A DNA stretch of 64,000 bases from Streptomyces sp. MBT53 (GTDB lineage: Bacteria; Actinomycetota; Actinomycetes; Streptomycetales; Streptomycetaceae): contig NZ_JAEQAZ010000002.1 of the NCBI RefSeq assembly GCF_016654115.1, positions 1 through 64,000 of the forward strand, in the 5' to 3' direction. The notes under the pieces are model-generated. The model saw only the letters and a list, made by a program, of their open reading frames with translations, had not been told where the DNA came from and ran no database searches. How positions within the stretch are numbered: position 1 is the first letter of the stretch; each line of letters starts with the position of its first letter. The translations under genes were made by a program, and so were the position numbers. Below are positions 1 through 8,800 of the stretch, in pieces.

Positions 1-1
1 C

Positions 2-1066
2 ATCCCGATCGTCGGAACGTACCTGTCGATGTTCCTCTTCGGAGGCGAGTTCCCCGGCCACGAACTCGTCGCCCGCTTCAACACCATCCACGTGCTGATC
101 ATCCCCGCCCTCATGGTGGGACTCCTGACCGCCCATCTGGCCCTGATGCTCTACCACGGGCACACCCAGTACCCCGGCCGCGGACGCACCAACAGCAATG
201 TCGTGGGCATTCCGGCCAAGGTCCGTGCCGTCAAATCGGGCGGGTATTTCCTGCTGGTGACCGGTGCCGTCTTCGTCATCTCCGCGGTCGCACAGATCAA
301 CCCCGTCTGGCAGTACGGCCCTTACCGCGCCGACCAGGTCTCGGCCGGCTCGCAGCCCGACTGGTACATGGGCGTGGCGGACGGACTCCTGCGGGTGATG
401 CCCGGCTGGGAGATCAATTTCCGGGGTCACACCCTGGCGCTCGACAACCTGATTCCGCTGACCGCGGGTGTCGGTTTCTTCCTCGCCCTGGGCGTGTATC
501 CGTTCATCGAATCCTGGGTGACCCGCGATGTGCGCGACCAGAACCTGCTGGACCGACCGCGTAACCGCCCCGTACGAACGGCACTTGGCGTCGCGTGGCT
601 CAGTTTCTACGCGGTGGCCCTGATCGGCGCGGGCAACGACATCATCGCCGTCCGTCTGCATGTCGCGGTCGAATCGGTGACCTGGGCTGTCCGCATCGGC
701 CTCTTCCTCGTGCCCGTCACCGCCTATTCCGTAACGAAGCGATGGGCGCTCGGACTTCAGCGCAGCGACCGCGAAAAGGTACTGCACGGACGCGAGACCG
801 GCATCGTCAAACGCCTGCCCGACGGCGAGTTCGTCGAACTGCACGAGCCGCTCGGCCAGGCACAACTCCACCTTCTCACCCAGCACGAGCAGTACCGTCC
901 CCTCGGTCCCGGCACCGCGAATCCGCGTGCCGCCCTCCGCCTCGCCCGGTTCCTGCGGGCCCGTCTCAGCAAGAGCCTCTACGGCGAGGGCGCACAGATC
1001 ACCAAACCGACGGCACAGGAATACGAGGACCAGCACCGGCCGGCCAAAGCAGTCCGCCTTCGGTGA
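2..1066 (+). CDS. qcrB: Cytochrome bc1 complex cytochrome b subunit, C-terminal part (5' end outside window)
   Basis: This membrane subunit of the menaquinol:cytochrome c reductase carries the quinol-oxidation site. The frame is open from base 2, so about 355 residues of a protein usually near 545 aa are present. Visible are the Qo-site motif PDWY (the actinobacterial form of PEWY), the following VMPGWEINFRG stretch, several hydrophobic helices, and the long hydrophilic C-terminal tail typical of actinobacteria (ending PAKAVRLR). The gene stops just before a strong terminator. The next gene runs the opposite way, so qcrB is the last gene of its unit. qcrC and qcrA cannot be seen. It could be the main copy or a paralogue. 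Confidence 0.93.
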   Translation: MPIVGTYLSMFLFGGEFPGHELVARFNTIHVLIIPALMVGLLTAHLALMLYHGHTQYPGRGRTNSNVVGIPAKVRAVKSGGYFLLVTGAVFVISAVAQINPVWQYGPYRADQVSAGSQPDWYMGVADGLLRVMPGWEINFRGHTLALDNLIPLTAGVGFFLALGVYPFIESWVTRDVRDQNLLDRPRNRPVRTALGVAWLSFYAVALIGAGNDIIAVRLHVAVESVTWAVRIGLFLVPVTAYSVTKRWALGLQRSDREKVLHGRETGIVKRLPDGEFVELHEPLGQAQLHLLTQHEQYRPLGPGTANPRAALRLARFLRARLSKSLYGEGAQITKPTAQEYEDQHRPAKAVRLR

Positions 1067-1096
1067 GCAGCGCTACGGCGCACGCCTCAAAAGGAA

Positions 1097-1132
1097 TCCG
1101 GGTGGCCCTTTCGGAGGAAAGGGCCACCCGGA
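1097..1132. terminator. Bidirectional terminator between qcrB and the SDR gene
   Basis: A perfect 16-bp stem (1097-1112 pairing with 1117-1132) closes a GGAG tetraloop. It lies between two convergent stop codons, so it probably ends transcription from both sides. There is no long T run, as is usual in Streptomyces. Confidence 0.85.
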
Positions 1133-1143
1133 GCGAACGGACT

Positions 1144-1890
1144 CTACTTCTGGCGCGTGAGCCAGTCGGCGAACCGCGTCCCGGCGATGTGTGCGTCAGG
1201 CCCCGGCAGGAGCGTGTTCTCCTCCAACTCGGCGCCCCAGTACGTCGCTTGGGGGTCTGTGACGATCTTGCGGGGGTCGTCCTGGGCCGAGAGCCCCATG
1301 CGGATGAACTCCTCCAGCTGGAACGCCTCGGGACCGGCGACCTCCACCACGCCGCCCACCGGGTCCCCGACCGCGGCGCGGGCGACGGCCTCGGCCACGT
1401 CGTCGGAGACGATGGGCTGGATCCTGGCGTCGGGCAGGTGCACGGTGTCGCCCTCGGTGACCCCGTCGGCGAGTCCCTTCGCGAACTCGAAGAACTGGGT
1501 GGCGTGGACGATGGTGTAGGGGTTGCCGGACGCCTTGATCAGGTCTTCCTGGACCTGCTTGGCTCGGAAGTACCCGCTCCCCTGGAGGCGGTCGGTGCCG
1601 ACGACGGACAGCGCCACATGATGCGCGACGCCCGCCTCGGTCTCGGCCTTCAGCAGATTCGTCGTCGAGGTGCGGAAGAAGTCCATGACCGCCTGGTCCT
1701 CGAACGAGGGCGAGTTGGACACGTCGACGACCACCGCCGCGCCCTTCAGGACCTCGGCCAAGCCCTCGCCCGTCAGCGTGTTGACACCGGTGCTGGGCGC
1801 CGCGACGACCACCTCGTGTCCGTGCTCGCCGAGCCCGGCGACCACCTTCGAGCCGATGAGTCCGGTTCCACCGATCACTACGACCTTCAT
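1144..1890 (-). CDS. NmrA-like SDR-family NAD(P)-binding oxidoreductase
   Basis: A 248-residue atypical short-chain dehydrogenase. It starts MKVVVIGGTGLIG, so the Rossmann GxxGxxG glycine motif lies at residues 6-12. It lacks the classical YxxxK site, as expected for NmrA/SDR_a5 proteins that bind NAD(P) as redox sensors or act on quinones and small carbonyls. The start was chosen at MKVV because AAGGA lies 8 nt upstream; the open frame extends much further 5' but is not coding there. A motif matching the ECF41 promoter type lies 44-70 bp upstream, so the gene is a likely target of the ECF sigma gene two genes away. Substrate unknown. Confidence 0.85.
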   Translation of the reverse strand: MKVVVIGGTGLIGSKVVAGLGEHGHEVVVAAPSTGVNTLTGEGLAEVLKGAAVVVDVSNSPSFEDQAVMDFFRTSTTNLLKAETEAGVAHHVALSVVGTDRLQGSGYFRAKQVQEDLIKASGNPYTIVHATQFFEFAKGLADGVTEGDTVHLPDARIQPIVSDDVAEAVARAAVGDPVGGVVEVAGPEAFQLEEFIRMGLSAQDDPRKIVTDPQATYWGAELEENTLLPGPDAHIAGTRFADWLTRQK

Positions 1891-1933
1891 GACGGAATTC
1901 CTTTCGGGTTTGTCTGATGCCTGCATCAGTAGA

Positions 1934-1960
1934 GACCGGGCACCGGCTCTGTCTGTGACA
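1934..1960 (-). promoter_or_regulatory. Candidate ECF41-type promoter upstream of the SDR gene
   Basis: On the minus strand TGTCACAGA (1960-1952) is followed after 9 nt by TGCCCGGTC (1942-1934). TGTCACA is the -35 element known for ECF41 sigma factors, whose -10 is CGTC; here GGTC sits 16 nt after TGTCACA. The predicted start point is about 37 nt before the SDR start codon. The same 18 conserved bases with the same spacing occur at 3740-3766. Confidence 0.7.
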
Positions 1961-1973
1961 CCGCCGACTCGAC

Positions 1974-3704
1974 CTATTCGACGAGTTTCCCCGCGGTCGA
2001 CACTTCCTGCATCAGGGCGGAAATCTCGTCGGGCACGGCCGGAATGGATTCGCGCGTCACACCTGTCGTCGGGGACCACACGAGATTCACCCGCAGCGCG
2101 GAATCCAGGGCGGGATAGTCGCTGCGGTTGTGGCAGCCACGCGTCTCGCGGCGCTCCAGCGCCGATTCGAGGGTGGCCCGGGCCGCGAGCGCGGCCGACT
2201 TGAGATCGAAGGCGTGCGCCAGATCCTGATAGCCCGCGATGTCCGGGTGGATACCGACGGCCTCGATACGCTTCTCGATCACCGCGAGTTCCGCGAGTCC
2301 GGCACGCAGGCCGTCCTCGTCGCGTACGACGCCGGCGTGCTCGGTCATGGTGTCGCGGATGGCGCGTTGCAGGGCACGTACGTTCTCCGGTCCGTCGGCG
2401 GCGAGGAGTCCGTCGATCTCGGCGCGGGCCTGGGCGACGGCCGACGCCGAGCGCGGCTGCGCCGTGAGGGACTGCGAGTACGCGGCGGCGGCCCGGCCGG
2501 TGAGGCGGCCGAACACCAGCAGTTCGATGAGGCTGTTGCCGCCGAGGCGGTTGGCGCCGTGCAGTCCGCTCGACGCCTCGCCGATGGCGTAAAGACCGCG
2601 AACGTCGGTGCTGTGATCGTCCGGGCGCACCCACACCCCGCCCATCGAGTAGTGCGCGGTGGGCGCGATCTCGATCGGATCGCGGGTGATGTCCAGCATC
2701 TGCAGGTCCAGCAGGGTCTGGTAGACGCGGGGAAGCCGCGTCATGATCGTCTGCCGGGGCAGGTGCGAGACGTCGAGCCAGACACCGCCGTTGGGCGTGC
2801 CGCGCCCTTCCTTGATCTCCGTGTACGCGGCCAGGGCCACCCGGTCACGGGTGGAGAGTTCCATGCGTTCGGGGTCGTAGCGGGCCATGAAGCGTTCCCC
2901 GAGCGCGTTGCGCAGGATGCCTCCCTCGCCGCGGGCGGCCTCGCTGACCAGGGTGCCGGCGGCGTTCTCCGGTTCGATGATGCCGGAGGGGTGGAACTGC
3001 ACCAGTTCGGCGTCGCGCAGCCGGGCCCCGGCCTCCACGGCGAGGCGGAAGGAGTCCCCGGTGTTCTCGTCGCGCCGCGAGGAGGTGCGCCGCCAGATGC
3101 GGGTGTGGCCGCCCGCGGCCAGGATCACCGCGTCGGCGTGGATGACGTAGCGTCGTCCGCTCGTGAGGTCGAAGCCGTAGGCGCCGAACACGGCACCCTC
3201 GTGGACCAGCAGCCGGGTGATGTACACGCCTTCCAGCACCGGGATGTCCAGTTGCTCGGCGCGCCGGATGAGGGTGCGCTGGATCTCCAGGCCGGTGTAG
3301 TCGCCGGCGAAGGCGGTCCTGCGGAACGTGTGCGCGCCGAAGAAGCGCTGCGAGATCCGCCCGTCCTCCTCCCGCGCGAAGTCCATGCCGTAGCGCTCCA
3401 GGTCCTCGATGCCGCGGGCGGCCCCCTGGGTGACGATCTCCACGGTGCGGGGGTCGGCGAGGAGGTAGCTCTCCTTGAGGGTGTCGGCGGCGTGCTGCTG
3501 CCAGCTGTCCTCGGGGTCCATGGTGGCCAGCGCCGCGTTGATGCCGCCGGCCGCGAGTGCCGTATGGGCGTCGTCCTTGGGGCGTTTGCCGACGGCGAGG
3601 ACGTCGATGCCGGCCTCGGCCAGTTCGATCGCCGCCCGCAGGCCGGCTCCTCCGGTGCCGATCACCAGCACCATGGTCGCGAGACGTTGTTCGGTGACAG
3701 CCAC
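1974..3704 (-). CDS. SdhA/FrdA/NadB-family FAD-dependent oxidoreductase
   Basis: A 576-residue flavoprotein of the succinate dehydrogenase / fumarate reductase / L-aspartate oxidase family. Visible are the FAD-binding GTGGAG motif near residues 16-21, the LAAGGI segment, the HPSG and ARGEGG segments of the catalytic domain, the STRD arginine motif, and the C-terminal ETRGCHNRSDYP signature. The GTG start has GGAG about 9 nt upstream; an internal ATG ten codons later is the alternative. No iron-sulfur or membrane subunit and no nadA/nadC neighbour is seen, so it may act as a soluble oxidase or dehydrogenase. It has its own ECF41-type promoter motif and follows the sigma gene, so it probably belongs to that small regulon. 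Confidence 0.85.
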   Translation of the reverse strand: MAVTEQRLATMVLVIGTGGAGLRAAIELAEAGIDVLAVGKRPKDDAHTALAAGGINAALATMDPEDSWQQHAADTLKESYLLADPRTVEIVTQGAARGIEDLERYGMDFAREEDGRISQRFFGAHTFRRTAFAGDYTGLEIQRTLIRRAEQLDIPVLEGVYITRLLVHEGAVFGAYGFDLTSGRRYVIHADAVILAAGGHTRIWRRTSSRRDENTGDSFRLAVEAGARLRDAELVQFHPSGIIEPENAAGTLVSEAARGEGGILRNALGERFMARYDPERMELSTRDRVALAAYTEIKEGRGTPNGGVWLDVSHLPRQTIMTRLPRVYQTLLDLQMLDITRDPIEIAPTAHYSMGGVWVRPDDHSTDVRGLYAIGEASSGLHGANRLGGNSLIELLVFGRLTGRAAAAYSQSLTAQPRSASAVAQARAEIDGLLAADGPENVRALQRAIRDTMTEHAGVVRDEDGLRAGLAELAVIEKRIEAVGIHPDIAGYQDLAHAFDLKSAALAARATLESALERRETRGCHNRSDYPALDSALRVNLVWSPTTGVTRESIPAVPDEISALMQEVSTAGKLVE

Positions 3705-3739
3705 GGTCCACTCCGATCACTGGGGTCTTCATCCCGTAC

Positions 3740-3766
3740 GACCGGGCAGCCCCGCGATCTGTGACA
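3740..3766 (-). promoter_or_regulatory. Candidate ECF41-type promoter upstream of the flavoprotein gene
   Basis: TGTCACAGA (3766-3758, minus strand), 9 nt, then TGCCCGGTC (3748-3740). Elements and spacing are identical to the site before the SDR gene. It lies in the 64-bp gap between the sigma-factor stop and the flavoprotein start, giving a short leader. Confidence 0.7.
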
Positions 3767-3768
3767 GC

Positions 3769-4677
3769 TCAGGACGTGATGTCGCCGCCCAGCGAGGCCG
3801 CGTAGGGTGCGAGCTTCTCCGGGTTCATGACCCACATGGCCCGCTCGATGCCGCGTTCCGAGATGTCGAGGGTCAGCAGAACGACCGCCGTCCCCTCGGC
3901 CGTGACGAGGACGGCCGGGCCGCCGTTGGCCTCGACCCAGTGGGTCTCCTTCTCCGGCCAGAAGCGCGGCGCGAAGGCGGCGAGGTACCTGGAGACGTGC
4001 ACCAGGCCGACGACCGGGAACTTGGACGCCCCGCGCAGTCCGTTCCCGTCGGTGTAGCTGACGACGTCCTTGGCGAGGATGTTCTCCAGCACGGCCAGAT
4101 CGCCGGTCTGTGCCGCGGCGAGGAAGACCTCCATCAGCCGTCGGTGCTCGGTGGCGTCGACGGGCTTGCGGCGCTCCGACGCGATGTGCTTGCGCGCGCG
4201 GCTCACCAGCTGACGCGTGTTGGTCTCGCTGGTCTCCAGCATGTCCGCGATCTGCTGGTACGGGTAGTCGAAGGCTTCGCGCAGCACATAGGCGGCCCGT
4301 TCCACGGGGTTGAGCCGCTCCAGCAGGAAGAGCACCGCCGTGTCGAGCGCCTCGGCGCGCTCGGCGCCCAACTGCGGATCCGCGCGCGTGTCGACAGGCT
4401 CCGGCAGCCAGGGGCCGACGTACGACTCTCGCCGCACCCGCGCGGACTGGGCGACATTGAGCGCCAGCCGGGCGGTGACGGTGGCGAGGAACGCCTTCGG
4501 CTCGCGGACGACGTCACGGTCGGTGTTCTGCCACCGCAGCCACGCCTCCTGCAGTACGTCCTCGGCCTCCGTGGCGCTGCCGAGCACGCGGTAGGCGATG
4601 CCGAAGAGCTGGGGACGGGCCGCCATGAACACGTTCGCCGCCTCGTCGAGGGAGCCCGTGTCGTCCCCGATACCCAT
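3769..4677 (-). CDS. ECF41-type RNA polymerase sigma factor with C-terminal SnoaL-like domain
   Basis: A 302-residue ECF sigma factor. Sigma region 2 spans about residues 15-85 (FGIAYRVLGSATEAEDVLQE), region 4 about 120-175 (DYPYQQIADMLETSETNTRQL), and a C-terminal SnoaL/NTF2-like domain about 185-300. This layout is that of ECF41 (SigJ-like) factors, in which the C-terminal domain replaces a separate anti-sigma factor. The usual DGGGK linker motif appears as DGNGLRG. Start ATG with GAAGG upstream. ECF41 genes usually sit beside carboxymuconolactone decarboxylases or oxidoreductases; here the neighbours are a flavoprotein and an SDR, each with an ECF41-like promoter. The signal sensed is unknown. 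Confidence 0.9.
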   Translation of the reverse strand: MGIGDDTGSLDEAANVFMAARPQLFGIAYRVLGSATEAEDVLQEAWLRWQNTDRDVVREPKAFLATVTARLALNVAQSARVRRESYVGPWLPEPVDTRADPQLGAERAEALDTAVLFLLERLNPVERAAYVLREAFDYPYQQIADMLETSETNTRQLVSRARKHIASERRKPVDATEHRRLMEVFLAAAQTGDLAVLENILAKDVVSYTDGNGLRGASKFPVVGLVHVSRYLAAFAPRFWPEKETHWVEANGGPAVLVTAEGTAVVLLTLDISERGIERAMWVMNPEKLAPYAASLGGDITS

Positions 4678-4790
4678 GCGTGCCGCCTTCAGTTCCGACC
4701 CGTTTCGCGCAAACGCCCGCTCATCGTACGGCGGCCCTCCCCCGCCGATCGCGCTCGGCGGGTTCCGCGACGGCGCGACCGCCGCGCAGG

Positions 4791-5720
4791 TCAGCTGCTC
4801 GTCTTCGCCCGGCCGACGGCGGCACGGTCGCCGTCGAGCTCGGCGACCATGCCGCGCAGGACGGGGCCGTACTCGGGGTGGGCGAGCGCGAACGCCATCT
4901 GGGCGACCATGTAGGCAGCCGGATTGCCGGTGTCGTACCAGCGGCCCTGGATGACCTGTCCGTACACCGCGCGGGTGGCCGCGTAGGCGTTGATGGCGTC
5001 GGTCAGGTAGACCTCGCCGGTCCTGCGCTCGTACCAGCGGCGGGTCTGCTCGCGCAGTTCGTCGATGATCCCGGGGGTGACGACATAACCGCCGATGGCC
5101 GCGTACGACGACGGCGCGGCAGCGGGCTCGGGCTTCTCGACCAAGCCGGTGATGCGCAGTTGACCGTCCCCGAGATCTTCCTTGACGATGGGCACCCCGT
5201 AGCGCTGGGAGTCGACGGGGTCCATCGGCATGAGGGCCAGTACCGGGCAGCCGGTCTGCTCGTACGCGCGGACCAATTGCTGGGCACGGGGGACCTCGGC
5301 CACGAAGACGTCGTCGGGCCACAGCACCAGCACGGGCTCGTTGCCGAAGGCCCGGGCGGCGTTCAGCACGGGGGTGCCGTTGCCGTAGGGGCCGTACTGG
5401 TCGAGGTAAGTGATGTGGCCCTGCCGGGCCAGCTCCGCGACCTCCTCCACCGCGTCCGCGTAGGCCGTCTTGCCGTCTTCGCGGAGTTGGTCGACGAGGG
5501 CGGGGTTGGGGCGGAAGTGCTCCTGGATCAGGGACTTTCCGCCCGAGACGACGATGGTGATGTCGGTGATGCCGGAGTCCACCAGCTCGCGGACGGTGTG
5601 CTCGATGACCGGCTTGTCGCCGACCGGCAGCATCTCCTTCGGTGTCGCCTTCGTCAGCGGCAGCAGCCGGGAGCCGAGCCCTGCGGCGGGAATCACGGCC
5701 CTGCGAATCGTCGGGGACAT
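4791..5720 (-). CDS. galU: UTP--glucose-1-phosphate uridylyltransferase
   Basis: This 309-residue enzyme makes UDP-glucose from UTP and glucose-1-phosphate, supplying cell-wall glycans and glycosylation. The nucleotidyltransferase signature AAGLGSRLLPLTKATPKEML lies at residues 12-31; the metal-binding WPDD, the GLVEKP segment and EVYLTDAI follow in the usual order. The ATG start was chosen because GGAGAG lies 8 nt upstream and the signature is near the N-terminus; the longer open frame upstream is not coding. It sits 113 bp before the sigma gene in the same direction, so co-transcription is possible but not required. Confidence 0.92.
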   Translation of the reverse strand: MSPTIRRAVIPAAGLGSRLLPLTKATPKEMLPVGDKPVIEHTVRELVDSGITDITIVVSGGKSLIQEHFRPNPALVDQLREDGKTAYADAVEEVAELARQGHITYLDQYGPYGNGTPVLNAARAFGNEPVLVLWPDDVFVAEVPRAQQLVRAYEQTGCPVLALMPMDPVDSQRYGVPIVKEDLGDGQLRITGLVEKPEPAAAPSSYAAIGGYVVTPGIIDELREQTRRWYERRTGEVYLTDAINAYAATRAVYGQVIQGRWYDTGNPAAYMVAQMAFALAHPEYGPVLRGMVAELDGDRAAVGRAKTSS

Positions 5721-5874
5721 CACGTCTCTCTCCGGTCGAGCGTCATGTGCCTGTCGGCAGGCGCACGGAGCCGACGCTACCAACGGCCGGTGTCGAACCC
5801 GGCGCGGCGCCCAAGATGAAGATCGAGTACCGGCCATCTCCAAGCTCCGGGCGCCTGACGCTGCCGACATGCCG

Positions 5875-8800
5875 TCAGCCGCCCTTGCCGCACGGCCGCG
5901 CGTAGGCGGCCAGGGGTACGTCGGCGCCCCACTCTTGTTTGCTGAGCGGTGGCCCCGAGACGGCGCAGACGTACGCCGCCGCCTGCTTCGGTTCCACGAA
6001 CCACGCGACACCCGTACCCGACGAGTCCACGCTGAACAGTTCCTTCCCGTCTGAGGTGAACGCGACGCCCTTGACCTGACTCGTGCCGGCGCTGACGACC
6101 GCGATCAGTCGGTCGTCGGCCGCCGGGCGGCGCTGAAGGTCCCAGAAACTGATACTGCCGTCGCCGTAACCGGCCGCCAGCACGGGTGCGCTCTGCCTTT
6201 CGGGCCCGCCAGGTCTGAAGGCGACTGAGTACACGGACCCGACTGCGGCTTTCAACGAAGGCAGGGCTCTCGGCTTTTCGGGATCGGTTGTGTCCCACAG
6301 CCGGACGATGCCCTCTCCGCAGCCGACGGCCAGTGTCGTCCCGTCTGGGGAGTAGGCAAGTGTGTTGGCGCCGGCGGCCGACGAGGCCAACGGGTGGGTC
6401 AGTCGGGTGGGCCGCTTCCCCCGGCTGGTGCGCCACAGCGTGACCTGCCCGTCGAGCGCGGCGGTCGCCAGGGTGTCGCTGTGCGGGCCGAAGGCCAGAT
6501 CCTCGACCTGGGCCGATGCCTCCAGAGGGGCGCCGAGCGCAACGGGATCACTTGGGTTCTCGACGTTCCAGACGTGGACCATGTGGTCTGCGGTGCCCGC
6601 GGCCATGAGCCTGCCGTCCGGGCTGAGAGCCACGGAGAGGGCGAATACGCCGTCGTCCGTGACCCGCAGCGGCTGCCCCAAGAGCTTCGGCGCCCTGGCG
6701 TCGGAGACATCCCAGAGGACGACATATCCCGCTCCGAGGGCTCCGGCGAGGATGCGTCCATTGCTGGAGAAGGCCAGGGACTGCACTACCGAGGACGGCA
6801 AACGCGGTAGAGGCAGTGGCGCCAGGAAGGTCGGTTCACGCGGATCCGTGAGGTCCCAGAGCGTCGTGCGGGGTTCGTTGTCGCTGAGCGCGGCGACCCT
6901 GCCGTTCGGCGCCGTGGCCACCGTCTGAGCCGGTCTACCGGACCCCAGAACGCGGGGGCCGGAGAGTGGCCACACGCGGAGGCTGCCGTCGTAGTACCCC
7001 GCGACGAGGGCGCTCCCGTCGTGAGTGGGCGCGATCGATGCCACAGGGGCGGGTCCCGCCAAGGTCAGAACCGGTCGGAGCGTGTCCGAGGTGAGCAGGA
7101 CGATCGAGCGGTCCACGCCTCCGACCGCGATGAGCTTGCGTGTCGGTACGTTCACTACATCGGCCTGGGCTCCGTCGGGCCCCAGCAGTACGGACGCCGA
7201 CGAGGAGACGGTTCGACGTTCCTCAAGGCTCCAGACCTTGGTGGCGAGGAAACCGTCGTACGTCGTACCGAACAGTTGCTTGTCGTCGTCGCTGAAGGCG
7301 AGCGAGCCGATGTCGGAGAGCGGGCCACCGTGCGCCGGACCGTCCTTGACGAATTTCCCGCCTTCGCCCACCGCCCAGAACTGGACCTTGTGGGCGGAGG
7401 CCGTGGCAAGGAGCTTGTCGTCGTGGCTCCAGGAGATCGCGCTCGCCCAGGAACGCGGTTCACTCAGGAGCTGTGCCACCTGCTTGAGTGTCCGGGTGTC
7501 GTACACCAGGACCCGGCCGCTCTCATAGCCGACCGCGAGGCGCGTGCCGTGGCGGTCGAAGGCCATGGCATGAGCCATGTCCGGATCCTCGCCATCGCGT
7601 CGAGGAGACGGGATGGAGGGCAGTCGTCTGGGCGACTCGGGCCGCGTGATGTCCCAACGCCACACGATGCCTCCCGCGTCCGCCGCCCACAGGGTGTGAT
7701 CGTCGGGAGAGAAGGCGAGGTCGTTGACCTTGGCGGTGGGATCCTTCAGCGGTGTTCCGACCGGACGGGGTTGGAACGGATCGCTCAGGTCCGTGAGGCG
7801 CACGCTCCGGTCCCGGCCCTGGCCCGACGTCGCCACGAGATCCTGTTTGTTGACCGCGGTGGCGTAGACGGCACCGTCGTGTTTGGAAAGTGGAACCTCC
7901 GGCGAGGTTCCGAGGGTGTTCAGGAGCGCGCTGCGGCCCGCCAGGTTCGGTGACTGTTTCCAGGCGGCCAGGCTCACCTGCATGGACGCGGCTTGCTGAC
8001 GGACTCGCAGGCGGTTCGCGGCCTCGGTGAGATTCTGACTCTGCCGAGCTACACCGAGTTCCTTGTTCGTGCTCCTCAGCATGGCGAACAGCGGCGTGAG
8101 AACGGACACGGCCACGATCAACGCGACAAGCGCGAGTCTCTGTCCGCGCTGCAAGGCCGTATGCCGTCTCTCGGCGAGCTGTTCCCGCACACTCTCGTCG
8201 ACGAACGCCGCCGTAATGGGCGCTACGGTCGCGTCCCGAATCCCCGTGCGCTCGACGGCCAGGTCGAGCCGTCCGCCCCGGTACAGCAGGGCGGAGTCGC
8301 GTCCGGCCGCCTCCCACGCCTCCGCGTCCATCCGGATGCGCCGGTCGGCCGCCTGGCTCTCGTGACTCTCCGCCACGGCTTCCTGCATCTCCGGCCAGTG
8401 CCGCAGCAAGGTCTCATGGGCGAGTTCGTACGTCGGTACCGGGCCGGCCACCTCCCGCATCAGGCCCGCCGCGGTGAAGGCGTCGAGGGCCCGGCGGGCC
8501 GCTTCGCGTTCGGCCGCCCGTTCCAGCAGTTCCGCCTCCGTGGCCTGGCGAGCGGTGTCCGGTGCGTCGTCACCGACGCACACCAGGAGGGGGAGCAGGG
8601 CCCGCAGGGCTTTCTGAGCGGCCGGGTCGAGGGTGGCGAAGACGGTCGAAGCCGTACGGGCCAGCGCCTTGGACGCCCCGCCGACGGCGAGGTAGTCGGC
8701 CACGGTCATGCGGAGTCCGTCACCGTGTTCGTATGCGGACCGCAGGGCATGCGCCATGAGCGGCAGGTTCTGGGGATCGACGACCGGCCGCCCGCCGGAC

